A stretch of 64,000 nt of DNA from NCBI GenBank assembly GCA_948146395.1, contig OX411551.1, positions 51,084,997 through 51,148,996 of the forward strand, in the 5' to 3' direction. Every line of letters starts with the position of its first letter. The stretch's first letter is position 1. The notes under the pieces are model-generated. The model had not been told where the DNA came from, ran no database searches, and was given only the letters and a program-made list of their open reading frames with translations. The translations under genes were made by a program, and so were the position numbers. Positions 20,751-32,893 of this stretch are shown here, piece by piece. The DNA is from Fragum whitleyi. Its lineage: Eukaryota > Mollusca > Bivalvia > Cardiida > Cardiidae.

Positions 20751-22168
20751 TAGCTCACCTGAGCACATCGTGCTCAAGGTGAGCTTTTGTGATCATTGAA
20801 TGTCCGTCATGCGGTGTGCGTCGTGCGTCGTCCGTCGTCATGCGTCAACAATTTAAGTGTTTACATTCTAGAGGCCACAAATATTATCCAATCTTCATGA
20901 AACTTGGTCAGAATGTTGGTCAGGTCACAAGGATTAACCCTATTGAAAATGGGAAAGATCCATGCCAAATCACGGGAAAAGGGGCCTTATGACCAATTTT
21001 CTTGTTTACACTCTAGAGATCACAAATATGGCCCAATCTTCATGAAACTTGGTCTGAATGATGGCCAGGTCACAAGGATGAACCCAATCGAAAATGGGAA
21101 AGATCCATGCCATATCACGGGAAAAGGAGCCTCATGACCAATTTTCTTGTTTACACTCTAGAGACCACAAATATGGCCCAATCTTCATGAAACGTGGTCT
21201 GAATGTTGGCCAGGTCACAAGGATGAACCCTATTGAAAATGGGAAGGATCCAGGCCATATCACGGGAAAAGGAGCCTTATGACCAATTTTCTTGTTTACA
21301 CTCTAGAGACCACAAATATGGCCCAATCTTCATGAAACTTGGTCAGAATGTTTGTCAGGTCACAAGGATGAACCCTATTGAAAATGGGAAGGATCCGTGC
21401 CATATCACAGGAAAAGGAGCCTTATGACCAATTTTCTTGTTAACCCTCTAGAGACCACAAATATGGCCCAATCTTCATGAAACTTGGTCTGAATGTTGGC
21501 CAGGACACAAGGATAAAACCTATTGAAAATGGGAAGGATCCATGCCATATCACGGGAAAAGGGGCCTTAATGACAATTTTATTGTTTACTTGCTATAGTC
21601 CACAAATATGGCCCAATCTTCATGAAACATGGTCAGAATTTTGGTCAGATCATAAGGATGAACCCTATTGAAAATGGGAAATATCCATGTTATATCACAG
21701 GAAAAGGGGTCTTTATAATTTTCTTGTTGTAACTCTAGAGGCTACAAATTTGGTCTAAACTTCTCGAAACTTGGTTTTTTGTAGAAATTATCTCCTTTAT
21801 GACAGCCGCCGTCATAGCGCAGTTGGTAGCGCGTCGGACTGTCAAACTAGAGGTCACGGGTTCGATCCCCGACGGCGGCACTCATTCTTTCCGACTATTT
21901 GTCTCTCACCAATGGGTCGATAATCGTAGATCTATGTGAGATAGTAGCTGGAGGCTAGGAAAGGATGTAATGGTAGTACTGGCGTGAGAAATACCAGGAA
22001 TCCATTGTTAGGTGCTCCAGCCGCCGTGATATAACTGAAATAATGTTGAAAGCGGCGTAAAACCCCATTCAATCAATCAATCTCCTTTATGACATCTGCC
22101 TATTTAATTGATGAGATGTCGGTCAAAGAGACTCAGGGGAGCGATCTAGGACCATCTTGGTCCTCTTG
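20751..22168 (+). mobile_element. Family A element, complete (A2), carrying a SINE
   Basis: The 5' hairpin starts at 20751 after T5. Five A2 units follow, then a 3' region with the hairpin and CTCTTG at 22162-22167. A full SINE (21805-22079) is inserted near the 3' end. The A2 units contain apparently open frames (for example 21094-21427) that are only repeat periodicity, not genes. Confidence 0.87.
21805..22079 (+). mobile_element. Full-length tRNA-derived SINE with target duplication
   Basis: The 276-bp copy is flanked by ATCTCCTTTATGACA (21790-21804 and 22080-22094). The head is tRNA-like: GCCGCCGTC pairs with GACGGCGGC, A box TAGCGCAGTTGG, B box GGTTCGATCCC, with a decayed anticodon stem. 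The body has 'gatagtagctggaggctag', 'aaataccaggaatcc' and 'gttgaaagcggcg'. It ends CAATCAATCAA. Truncated copies lie at 12243, 26505, 27005, 28412 (-), 38612, 40812 and 56375. The layout resembles molluscan V-SINEs such as RUDI; identity was not checked. Confidence 0.9.
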
Positions 22169-22716
22169 TTTTAATTGTTAAAGAAATTTTGATTGACCCC
22201 CAAATATGGATGTGGCAGGGGTTGGGGGGTATTTTCAACATGTAATCTTTAAAAATCTTCTCAACCAAAACCATTTGGCAGATTTCATTGAAACTTGGCA
22301 TGAATCTTTCTTAAGTGACATTTCACTTCAATTCTTAAGGAAATTTCAATAGACCCCAATATATGGGTGTGCAAGGGGGGGGGGCTTATTTTCCCTACAA
22401 TTATTTTTTTCAAAAATGTCCTTTTCCTAAACCAAATGGCCAATGTCAATGAAACTTTACATGATTGTTTCTTGGGTGACCCTTTACTTGAATTTTTAAA
22501 GAAATTTTGATTGACTCCAAAACATGGGCGTGATAGGGGGTTTGGGGGGCTGGGGGCTAATTTTGACTATAAAATCTTAAAAAATCATCTCCTCCAAAAC
22601 CATTGGGCCGACCTCAACATTACATTGCATGACTGTTCCTTGGTTTACCCTTTACTTTAATTGTTAAAGATATTTTGATTACCCCCTTAATGTGGAGTGG
22701 GCAGGGTGGCACTTTT

Positions 22717-23908
22717 AAGCTCACCTGAGCACAAAGTGCTCAAGGTGAGCTATTGTGATCACTCACTGTCTGTCGTCCGTCCACCCATCCGTCTGTCTGT
22801 CCGTCCGTCTGTCCGTCAACAATATCTTTTAAACATCTTCTCCTCCTTAACCACTGGGCCAATCAAGCTGAAACTTGACAGGGATGTTCCTTCGGTGAAA
22901 CTCTTTGAAAGTTGTTAAAAGAATTAAATTTTATAAAAAACTCTGGTTGCCATGGTTACATAAGGGCCCAAAATGGCCCAAAATCTCAGAAAAAAACTTT
23001 CTCCTCCTAAACCACTGGGCCAATCAAGGGCCAATCAAACTGAAACTTGGCAGGGATGGAGCTCTTCCAAAGTTGTTAAAAAAAATAATTTCATTAAAAA
23101 CTCTGGTTTCCATGGTAACAGAAAGTCTGAAAAAATGGCGGAAAATGGCTGAAAATATTAGAAAAAATTCTACTTCTCCTAAACAACAAGGCCAATCAAG
23201 CTGAAACTTTGCATGATGATCCTTGGATGAAGCTCTTCAAAAGTTGTTAAAAGAAATTAATTTCATCAAAAACTCTGGTTGCCATGGTAATGGAAAGTCT
23301 GAAAAATGGCTGAAAATGGCTGAAAATATTAGAAAAAATTCTACCCCTCCCAAACCACTTGGCCAATGTAGCTGAAAATTGGCAGGGATGATCGTTGGGT
23401 GAAGTTCTTCAAAAATTATTAAAATAATTTAATTTCATAAAAAACTCCGGTTGCTGTGGTAACGGAATGTCTGAAAAATTGCCGAAAATGGCTGAAAATC
23501 TTAGAAAAAATTCTCCTCCTCCCAAACCACTAGGCCAATCAAGCTGAAAATTGGCAGGAATGATCCTTGGGTAAAGGTCTTTAAAAGTTGTTAAAATAAG
23601 TTTATTCCTTCAAAAATTCTAGTTGCCATTGTAAAGGAAAGTCTTATAAATTGCATAAATTACCTAAAATCTTAGAACAATCAATTTTAAACTTAGCATG
23701 GATGTTCTTAACGTGTAGGTCTACTAAAGTTGTTAAAAGAATTTGCCATTGTTAGAGAACCATTGAAAATTTAAGAAAATCAAATTGTAGGAGGACAAAA
23801 TTTAACCACCCTTAATGTACATCACAAAATTCTGGTATTCATAACATGGTTGACAAGTTATGAGTGACTTACTCAGGTGAGCGACATAGGACCATCATGG
23901 TCCTCTTG
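22717..23908 (+). mobile_element. Family A element, complete (body type A3)
   Basis: 5' hairpin GCTCACCTGAGCAC...GTGCTCAAGGTGAGC, then CCGTCTGTCTGTCCGTCC. About six units of roughly 160 bp with 'ggccaatcaagctgaaac' and 'ctctggttgccatggtaac' follow. The 3' end is ACTCAGGTGAGC, hairpin AGGACCATCATGGTCCT, CTCTTG. Confidence 0.88.
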
Positions 23909-24074
23909 TTTGCAATTTCAATTAAATTGGTTGTGAAATTTTGACTGGCCCATATGTGGGTGTGACAGAGCAGGGCCAATTTTCACAACAATCTCAAAAA
24001 TCTTCTCCCAATCAATTGGACTAATTAAAATGAATCTTGTAATGCATGTGCCATGAATGACCCTCTACTTTAAT

Positions 24075-26056
24075 TATACCCCTCACCTACGAAGTAGAGG
24101 GGGGTATATTGGTTTCACCATGTCTGTCTGTCCATCCGTCCGTCAATCCGTCCGTCCGCCGTAGACCTTTTCGTTTCCGGAATCTAACTCAAGAACCAAA
24201 TGACCTACAATCATGAAACTTTATGCAAATATTCCTTATGACCGAAGGAAGTGCCCTATTGTTTTTGGGTCACATAGGTCAAAGGTCAAGGTCACAGTCA
24301 GCCTTTTTTCAATTTTCGTTTCCAGACTCAACTCAAGAACCAAGTAGCCTACAATCATGAAACTTTATACAAATGTTCCTTATGACCCAAGGAAGTGCCC
24401 TATTGTTTTTGGGTCACATAGGTCAAAGGTCAAGGTCACAATCAGTCTTTGTTATCCCCAGCCGTTTTCGGCGAAGGGGATATAGTAATGCTCTCCGTCC
24501 GTCATTCCGTCATTCCGTCCTTCCGTCCTTCCGTCACTAATCTTGTCCGGAGCATATCTTCTAAAGTATAATAGCTATCAACTTGAAACTTTATGGGTGG
24601 ATAGATCTCATACAGGAGAAGTGCAGTGCACAAGAACTACAACTCTTGCTTGCATAATTTTGGAGTTATTGCCCTTTGTTATTTTTAAAACTTAGATTTT
24701 GTCCGGAGCATATATCCTAAAGTATAATAGCTATCAACTTGAAACTTTATGGGTGGATAGATCTCATGGAGGAGAAGTGCAGTGCACAAGAACTACAACT
24801 CTTGCTTGCATAATTTTGGAGTTATTACCCTTTGTTATTTTAAAGACTTAGATTTTGTCCGGAGCATATCTCCTAAAGTATAATAGCTATCAACTTGAAA
24901 CTTTATGGGTGGATAGATCTCATGGAGGAGAAGTGCAGTGCACAAGAACTACAACTCTTGCTTGCATAATTTTGGAGTTATTGCCCTTTGTTATTTTTAA
25001 GACTAAGATTTTGTCCGCAGCATATCTCCTAAATTATTAAAGCTATCAACTTGAAACTTTATGGGTGGATAGATCTAATGAAGGAGAAGTGCAGTGCACA
25101 AGAACTACAACTCTTGCTTGCATAATTTTGGAGTTATTGCCCTTTGTTATTTTTAAGACTTAGATTTTGTCCGCAGCATATCTCCTAAAGTATAATAGCT
25201 ATCAACTTGAAACTTTATGGGTGGATAGATCTCATGGAGGAGAAGTGCATTGCACAAGAACTACAACTCTTGCCTGCATAATTTTGGAGTTATTGCCCTT
25301 TGTTATTTTTAAGACTTAGATTTTGTCTGGAGCATATATCCTAAAGTATAATAGCTATCAACTTGAAACTTTATGGGTGGATAGATCTCATGCAGGAGAA
25401 GTGCAGTGCACAAGAACTACAACTCTTGCTTGCATAATTTTGGAGTTATTGCCCTTTGTTATTTTTAAGACTTAGATTTTGTCCGCAGCATATCTCCTAA
25501 ATTATTAAAGCTATCAACTTGAAACTTTATGGGTGGATAGATCTCATGGAGGAGAAGTGCAGTGCACAAGAACTACAACTCTGGCTTGCATAATTTTGGA
25601 GTTACTGCCCTTTGTTATTTAAAGACTTAGATTTTGTAGGGGCTAAATTTCTTAAAGTAGAACACTTAATCTATTAGGCTTCAGTTTACTATCAAGCTTT
25701 CTTGGCGGGGGATGGCCATGTCCGACATGGCTCTTGTTAAATTTTCGTTTCCGGACTTTTACTCGAGAACCAAGTGACCTACAAGCATGAAACTTTATGC
25801 AAATGTTGCTTATGATCCAAGGCAGAGCCCTATTGTTTTTGGGTCGTATAGGTCAAAGGTCAAGGTCACTGTCAATTGTGTTCAATTTTCATTACTTGAC
25901 TCTAACTCAAAACCAAGCGACCTACAATCATGAAACTCCATGCAAATGCTACATATGACCTCAATATTTGTTACAAACACATACTGCACTAATAGCACTT
26001 GAATTCTGACAAAGTGCTTGTGGGGGGTATAAGTCCGCTCTGCGACAGTTCTAGTT
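24075..26056 (+). mobile_element. Family P element split by a Q element
   Basis: 5' end TATACCCCTCACCTAC with GTAGAGGGGGGTATA forming the hairpin. A CCGTCCGTC tract and units with 'aactcaagaaccaagtgacc' and 'gggtcacataggtcaaagg' follow. After the Q insertion the body resumes at 25737. The 3' end carries GGGGGGTATA (subterminal inverted repeat) and ends CTAGTTG (26056). Confidence 0.85.
24452..25736 (+). mobile_element. Family Q element, complete
   Basis: The 5' hairpin is ATCCCCAGCCG...CGGCGAAGGGGAT, with a CCGTCCGTCATTCCGTC tract. Seven units of about 145 bp follow ('gtccggagcatatctcc', 'gaaactttatgggtggatag', 'gtgcacaagaactacaactc'). The 3' end has GGCGGGGGAT, hairpin CCATGTCCGACATGG and CTCTTG (25731-25736). 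Host P sequence on both sides joins as TTTGT/TTAAATTTTCG. Confidence 0.9.
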
Positions 26057-26246
26057 GTTCTTGAAAATGTGTTTAAAATGATGGGTAAAGGGTATGCAGG
26101 TTAATGATGATTTAGTATTTCAGTGCAATGTGGGCCAGATCCAGTTAATCATTATAAAATAGGTCCAAAGAGATATCAAATGTAAGGAAAGTCTAAAGAT
26201 GTTAAAGCCAGTGGAGCGATACAGGCCATCTTGGGCCTTTTGTTTT

Positions 26247-26464
26247 TCGGATGATGTCAATTAATCATCATTGATTTGTCACTTTGTGAATAAAATATTC
26301 ATATTAACGGGACACATTATATGCTCAAACATACCAAAATGTGAAGCAGTTGAAAGATGTATATTCATTTCACACGCAAACAAAATTACATGGGTATAAG
26401 GTGGGGATGCACAGTAAATGATGCTAGCAACATTGTTGATAATTGAGACATTTAAACAGGCTCA
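26247..26464. other. Unassigned short stretch
   Basis: AT-rich DNA between the S 3' end and the next hairpin repeat; nothing supported. Confidence 0.4.
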
Positions 26465-26780
26465 CATGCATCAACTTTAGAGAAGAATTGAAGACTATTT
26501 TAAAAATGTGAGATAGCAGCTGGAGGCTAGGAATGGATGTGATGGTTGTTAACTGGTGAGAGAAATACCAGGAATCAATTGTTAGGTCAAACTGCCGGGA
26601 TATAACTGAAAATTGTTGAAAGTGGGATTTAACTGCATTCAATTGAACAATCAATTCATCTCTAAAATTGATTTCCAGAGGGTCCTAAGGACTTGCATCA
26701 GAAAGTTTTCAGGGTCCTGGCCAATTATCTAAACGTCTCAGACTTGCAATATCTGTGTCCCTTAAAACCCTGACCAAGCT
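26465..26780 (+). repeat. Hairpin-headed repeat interrupted by a SINE
   Basis: The left part is 'gaagaattgaagactatttt'. A 5'-truncated SINE copy occupies about 26505-26655 ('gagatagcagctggaggcta' to 'caattgaacaatc'). The repeat then resumes with 'aaattgatttccagaggg', 'gacttgcatcagaaag' and 'cccttaaaaccctg', matching the copy at 17717. Confidence 0.7.
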
Positions 26781-26807
26781 GATCAGAAAAAAAAGAGAAA
26801 ATTGAAA

Positions 26808-28785
26808 TTTCATTTCCCACTGGCTTTTATGCCTGATTAATGCAACTATTTAAATATTGAAGAGAAAAGTAACATGGTGCCATGAGCAATGAGTTAAAAG
26901 CAAAAGAGCAATACTTTTTTATCAGGTGCTTGTAAGAGCTTTGAGATCAGTTTGTCAATGTTTCATGTTGCAAATAAGGTAAAAGCTAAAAGAGCCTAGC
27001 AGTCCAAAGGCCTTACTCCACCAATGGGTTGATAATCGTAGACCTATGTGAGATAGCAGCTGAAGGCTAAGAAAAGAGTTTATGGTGGTACTGGTGTGAG
27101 AAACACCAGAAATCTGTTGTTAGATGCTCCATTCACTGCAACATGACTGAAAGACTATTTAAAGTGGCATTAAACTCAATTCAAACAAATAAACAAAAGG
27201 TTAACTTATCCTTGAATTATAGCAGTACAGGCAAGAATCTTTCAATTTTGAAAATATTAGTAGATGGCCCACCTTTCAAACCCAATAGGCCATTTGACAC
27301 CATGGCATTGATTCTTGGGTAGATCCCTTCAACTTATGTATGAAAACTCCTTAAGATAAGAAAGAATACTCTAGTATAGGCACATCCCAGCTGAAATATA
27401 TTTTATGGATGGTTATTTGAAAACTATGATGTCAAAATAAAAATACATGTACTAATTGATGGCATTTCTTCACTTTCTTTTCCCATTTATGCTCTTGGTA
27501 ATCTATTGTTAACATATTAGCTACATGCAGATTGTTACCATGACAGCAAGGTTTTACCAATTTTGCCACCATACTTGGTTAAAATTGAAAAGGCAAAAAA
27601 AGAAATGTATCCAGTTTAGACTCAAAATTTAGTAGTGTGAAAATAAGCTATACCACATTTTAAGTTTGTTATGTTCGATTGCCTCATCATACATGTGTAT
27701 ATAGAAGTCATAACAGCTCTGTTGTATCACCAAAGACGGGCCAAGGCGTGCCAGAAAGGGCGTCGGTCTATTCAGGGATGACATCTGTATGACTAAAAGA
27801 GAAATGTTAGGTATGATTAATATCAGAGGCTTGGATAAAAAAAAAAAAAGAACAAACTAACATAACAAAAAAAAATACTGTGGTGGGACTATAACAGAAT
27901 AAGTACGATTATAAAGTAGTCATTGGTTATTTGCTTTTGAGCAGTGAAGGTGACATATAATTGAGTTCAAGTTATTTTTAGAATAATGACCATAAAAGTG
28001 GTTTTCAGTACTAGATTTAGAAATAAACTTTTAGAAAAATTATGTTAGAACTGGCAACTGAAAAAACATGCCCTAATAGTTTTGTCTTTTCAATCTCCTG
28101 GTATATTGATTGTTCCAGGGATCTGCCCAGGAATCAACATGTATATTGCCACGATATCATACAGTTTAACAATAACCGTCAACACACCAAATGAACAATA
28201 TTACTGTTGGGAATGCACCAATACTAAAATATTATTTTCTATCTTAAACAACTTTTATACAGAAGCTGCAGGGATCTGCTCAAGCATCAAATCTATGGGG
28301 TCAAATGGCCCATTGAAAAAATGGGGCAATCTAACAATATTTTCAAAAATAAAAGTTTCTGGCCAGCACTGCCATCATTCAAGGATAAGAAGGCCCTTTG
28401 GGTTGTTTGTTTGAATGCGGTTTAAGCCACTTTAAACAATCTTTTATTCATATTGCGGCGGCTGGAGCACCTGACAACAGATTGCTGGTATTCCTCATAC
28501 CGGTACTCCCTTTTCATCCTTTCCTAGCCTCCAGCTGCTATCCTACATAGGTCTACGATTATTGACCCTTTGGTAGAGTAAGCCTTTTAGACTGCTAGGC
28601 TCTTTTATCTTTTACTTCATTTGCAGCATGACACATTGACATACTGTCTTATAGTTCTTATAAGTACCTGATACAATAATATTGCTCTTATTGTTTTTAA
28701 CTCATTGATCATGCTATATTGTTCCATGTTCTTTATTATTTAATGCATTCCATTAATTAAGCATCAAAGCCACTGCGTAATGAAA
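26808..28785. repeat. Long inverted repeat, arms about 0.5 kb, each containing a SINE
   Basis: The left arm 26808 to about 27340 reappears inverted at about 28268-28785. Landmarks: TTTCATTTCCCACTGGC against its complement at 28770; 'aaaagagcctagcagtc' (26990) against 'gactgctaggctctttt' (28590); SINE + (27005-27200) against SINE - (28412-28590); 'cttatccttgaat' (27205) against 'attcaaggataag' (28377); 'gatccct' (27328) against 'agggatc' (28270). The spacer (about 930 bp) shows no gene. Because both arms carry the SINE at the same place, the inversion-duplication happened after the SINE inserted. Confidence 0.85.
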
Positions 28786-29392
28786 CACTGATTTTTTAGC
28801 TAACCTGAGCATGAAGTGCTTAAGGTGAGCTATCGTGATTGGACAATGTCCATCGTGCGTTGTCCACAATTTCTTTAAACATCTCCTCCTAAACCGGTGG
28901 GCCAATCTTGATGAAACTTGGCAGAGATGTTCCTTGGGTCAAGCTCTACCAAAGTTGTTCAAATAAATGAAATCCAACCTTAACTTTCCCTTTACTCTTA
29001 ACAAAAAGGGTGAAATCAGGAAAATGTCACAAATCTTCTTCTCTGTTGTATGATCTAGTGGACCTCTACCAAGTTTGTTCATAGCAAGACCCTGGGGTCA
29101 TATTTGGGATCCACATGGGCACAACCCTTTTTACATAGAATCAAAGATGGAAAATCTTTAAAATTCTTCTTCTCTGAAAACAGAAGGCAGGCAGCTTTCA
29201 TGTATAGTATGTAGCATCATCTAGTGGACATCTACCAAGTTTGTTCATATCAAGACCCTGGGATTATAACTGGTCTCTACCCCGGCACAACCCTTTTTAG
29301 CTTGCACAGCATGAAAGTCTCAGAAGAGCTATTGGATCTCTGTGTCAGCGTCAGTAACTGCGTCAGCGTAAGGTAAAGTTTTTAGCTCGCCC

Positions 29393-30723
29393 GGGACGAA
29401 AGTCTCGGAAGAGCTATTGTCATACCCTCGGATGTTGGCGTCAGCGTCGGTGTCGACGTCCGCATTAGATTAAAGTTTTTTATTTTAATATTTATCCTAG
29501 AGGCTTTATTTTTTACAGAAACACTCATTAGGGCATAGGCTTTCATTTGAGACTAACATCCATGTGGAAATGACCTTTAGACTGTGACCTTGACCCTTTC
29601 AAAAAAACTTTAACCAAAAACTTTTACCAAAAAATCTTTAACCTTGCTTATATTTTCTGTAAGTTTTAAACTAGAGACATCATTACTTCATATGCACACT
29701 CATTAGGTGATAGGCTTTCACCATAGACAAAGGTCCTTGACAATTTGACCTTGACCCTTTGTGGACTTAGAAAAACTTTAACCAAAAAACTTTAACCAAA
29801 AATTTTAACCTTGCATATATTTATTAATGCTCTAACCTAGGGACATCATAGCTTCATATATATACTCACCAGGTGATAGGCAGTTTCACCAGAGACCAAG
29901 GTCCTTCACAATTTGACCTTGACCTTTACCATTTGTGGACTTAGAAAAACTTTAACTGAAAACTTTAACCAAAAACTTTAACCTTGCTTATATTTTCTGA
30001 ATGCTTTAACCTAGGGACATCATTACTTCATATACATACTCATTAGGTGATAGGCTTTTGTGAGAGATCAAGGTCCTTGATAAATTGACCTTGACTTTTT
30101 ATGAACTTCGAAATACTTTAACCGAAATTCTTTTACCAAAAACTTTAACCTAACTTATATTTTCTGAATGCTTTAACCTAGGGACATCATTACTTCATAT
30201 ACATAGTCACCAGATGAAAGGCTTTCACCAGAAACCAAGGGCCTTAACAATTTGACCTTGACCTTGACCTTTTATGGACTTGGTAAACTTAAACTGAAAA
30301 ACTTTAACCAAAAAATTAACCTTGCTTATATTTTCTAAATGCTTTACTCAGGGACATTATTACTTCATACACATACTCACTAGGTGATAGGCTTCTACAG
30401 AGACCAAGGTCCTTCAAAATTTGACCTTGATCTCGACCCTTTGTGGACTTTGTGGAAAAATTTTAAAGAAAAACTTCATGTTTGATACAAAGAAATTCCA
30501 TTGGTAACCTCATCTGCTTGTAGGCTTTCACTTTACCATAACCTTATACATGCAATTAACACAAAAAAAGTTTTTATATTTCTTAATTACTACTCAAACA
30601 GATATATATTAGATCATAGACTTTAACATTGAAAGAAACCACTTTGAACTTCGGTCTTCGGTCATGCGCTGTGTGTGACAAGCAGCTGTTTGGGCGAGCT
30701 ACGTTGTCCGCGGACAACTCTTG
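29393..30723 (+). mobile_element. Family C element (C2), complete, nested in C1
   Basis: 5' hairpin AGCTCGCCCGGGAC...GTCTCGGAAGAGCT, then GTTGGCGTCAGCGTCGG. Six body units of about 160 bp end with the divergent 'tttgatacaaagaaattcc' region. The 3' end has GGGCGAGCT (exact complement of the first 9 nt), perfect hairpin TTGTCCGCGGACAA and CTCTTG. It inserted only about 85 bp from the 5' end of C1, in 'aaagtTTTTaatttc'. Confidence 0.9.
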
Positions 30724-30833
30724 TTTTAATTTCTATCAATATTCATCCTAGAGGCTTTTTATTTTACATAAACACTCATTAGGGTATAGGCTTTCATCTA
30801 AGACAAGTACCCATGTCAAAATGACCTTGAGAC

Positions 30834-31872
30834 TTTATGCTCAAGGGGAGCTATTAGGATCACCCTGAGTCCGTCGTCTGTCTTGTATCGTCTGTCGTCT
30901 GTTGTGTGTTGTCCATTGTCAACAATTTAGAAAAACTTCTTCTCCTAAACCACTGGACTGATTTCAATGAAACTTTCCCAGACTGTTCCTTGGGTGACCC
31001 TCTTTTAAAATTGTTTGCGAAATTTAGATTGGCCCATAAATATGGGCCTGGCCATTTATGGGCCTGGCAGGGCTTGGCATTTTTTCACTTTGAAATCTTT
31101 GAACAACATCTTCTCCTGAACCACTGGGCTGATATCAGTGAAACCTTACCCGAATGTTTCTTGGGTGACCCTTTTTAAAAATTGATTGGCCCATAAATAC
31201 GGGCAAGGCAGGGCGGGGCTTATTTTGAGCCCAAAATCTTTGAATGAAGTCTCCTCCTGAAACACTGGGCGGATTTTAATGAAACTGTACCAGAATGCTT
31301 CTTGGGTGACCCTTTTCAAAAAATGTTCTTTAAAATTTTGATTGGCCCATAAAAACAGGTGTGTCAGGGTGTGGCTTACTATGAGCCTGAAAATCTTTGA
31401 ACAACATTTTTTCCTGAACCACTTGGCTTATTTCAATGAAACTTTTCCAGAATGTTCCTCGGGTGATCCTTTTCAAAAATTGTTAGTGAAATTTTCTTTG
31501 GCCCATTAATATTGGCTTGGAAGGTCGGGGCTTATTTTGAGCCCAAAATTTTTTAACGACATCTCCTCCTGAACTACTGGGCCGATGTCATTGAAACTTT
31601 ACCAGAATATTCCTTGGGTGACCCTTTTCAAAAATTGTTTGCAAAAATTTTATTGACCCATAAATATGGGCATGGCAGGGATTGGCTTATTTTGAGGCTG
31701 CTCAATAATGAATGGGTAGACAGTGTTTTTTCTCACTTTAAAATCTTCGAATTCAAATCTCCTATTCAACAATTGGCAATGTGAATGAAACTTTGCCAGA
31801 AAGTTACTTGGATGAGACCCACTTGACCAATAAATTTCAGGTGACCAATTTAGCACCATTCTGGCCCTCTTG
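30834..31872 (+). mobile_element. Family A element (body type A5), 5'-truncated
   Basis: The first 15-20 nt of the 5' hairpin are missing; it begins 'atgctcaaggggagctatta'. The body is S-like ('accactgggctgat', 'gaaactttaccagaatgtt', 'ttgggtgacccttttcaaaa', 'ggcccataaatatggg'). The 3' end has CAGGTGACC, hairpin GCACCATTCTGGCC and CTCTTG. Confidence 0.75.
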
Positions 31873-32038
31873 TTTAATGATTTTACCTAGGGACATCATT
31901 TCTTCATATACATACTCACTAAGTGATAGGCTTTCTCTGGTTACCAAGACCTTGATATTTTGACCTTGACCTTGATCTTTTATGGACTTAAAAAAACTTA
32001 AAGCAAAAACTTAAACCTTCAACCTTGCTTATAATTTT

Positions 32039-32893
32039 AGCTCGCCTGAGCACAACTTGCTCAATGGGAGCTATTAGGATCAACCCTAGTCTGTTGTTTG
32101 TCATATCCGTCATCAACAATTTAGAAAAACTTCTTCTCCTGAACCACTGGGCCAATTTCACTTTGCCAGAATGTTTCTTGGGTGACCCTCTTTAAAGATT
32201 TTTAGGGAAATTCTGACTGGCCTGGCCCATAAATATGGGTGTGGTAGGGCGGGGCATTTTTTCACTTTGAAATCTTTGAACAACATCTCCTAAACCACTT
32301 GGCCAATTTCAATGAAACTTTACCAGAATGTTTCTTGGGAGACCCTTTTACAAAAGATGTAAAAACTTGCGAAATTTTGATTGGCAGATAAATTTGGGCA
32401 TTGCAGGACGGGGCTTTTTTTGAGCCCGAAATTCTTGAACGCCATCTCCTGAACCACTGAGCCGAATTCAATGAAAATTTACCAGAATGTTCCTATGGTG
32501 ACCCTTTTCAAAAAATGTTCGCGAAATTTTGATTGGCCCATAGATATGGGTGTGGCAGGGCAGGGTTATTTTGAGCCTGAAACCTTTGAAAGACATTGCC
32601 TCCTGAATCACTGGGCAGATTTCAATGAAACTTTACCAGTATGTTACTTGGGTAACCTTTTTCAAAAATTGTTCGTGAAATTTGGATTGCCCCATAATTT
32701 TGGGCATATTTTGAGCCTCCACATTAATGAATTGGTGGGTAGCATCTGTTCTCATTTTAAACCTTGGAAAAAAAACCCTCCTATTCAACAATTAGGCAAA
32801 TGTGAATGAAACTTTGCCAGAAAGTTGCTTGGATGAGTTCCACTGGACAAATAAATTTCAGGTGAGTGATCTAGGGCCATTCTGGCCCTCTTG
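32039..32893 (+). mobile_element. Family A element (A5), complete
   Basis: 5' hairpin AGCTCGCCTGAGCAC...TTGCTCAATGGGAGCT, the same S-like body, 3' CAGGTGAGTGATCT, hairpin AGGGCCATTCTGGCCCT and CTCTTG. The host C1 sequence joins across it ('cttgcttataatttt' to 'aatgatttttacctaggg'). Confidence 0.85.

Larger units (their letters stand above)
18505..26246 (+). mobile_element. Composite element: P-type 5' end, S-type body and S-type 3' end, with four nested insertions
   Basis: It begins with a P end (TATACCCCCCACCTAC..., GGTTTCACCATGTCTGTCC) but after CCGTCTGTAAACTTTT switches to the S-type body ('aaaatcttctcctcataagg'). S-type body units are found at 18572-18725, 20368-20750, 22169-22716, 23909-24073 and 26058-26210, separated by A elements and a P element. 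It ends in a canonical S 3' end, GCCAGTGGAGC plus hairpin AGGCCATCTTGGGCCTT and TTTTG at 26246. Whether the segments before 20368 belong to the same original copy is inference. Confidence 0.6.

Noticed and set aside
19450..21671. Series of similar + strand ORFs (60-80 codons) ending in 'GKDPCHITGKGAL'-like peptides
   Set aside because: They are the translated A2 tandem unit; the same phrase recurs at 48932-49769 and 54819-55894 and is interrupted freely. Periodicity explains them.
21805..21880. A functional tRNA gene
   Set aside because: Head of a SINE: the anticodon stem does not pair, the SINE body follows directly, and target duplications flank the whole unit.
18730..22168. CRISPR-like regular repeats
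   Set aside because: Units are about 150 bp with diverged copies and no unique spacers; this is tandem element body in a eukaryote.
28082..28414. 110-codon ORF
   Set aside because: Runs from the spacer into the right arm of the long inverted repeat and a SINE tail; the left arm shows no conserved coding frame.
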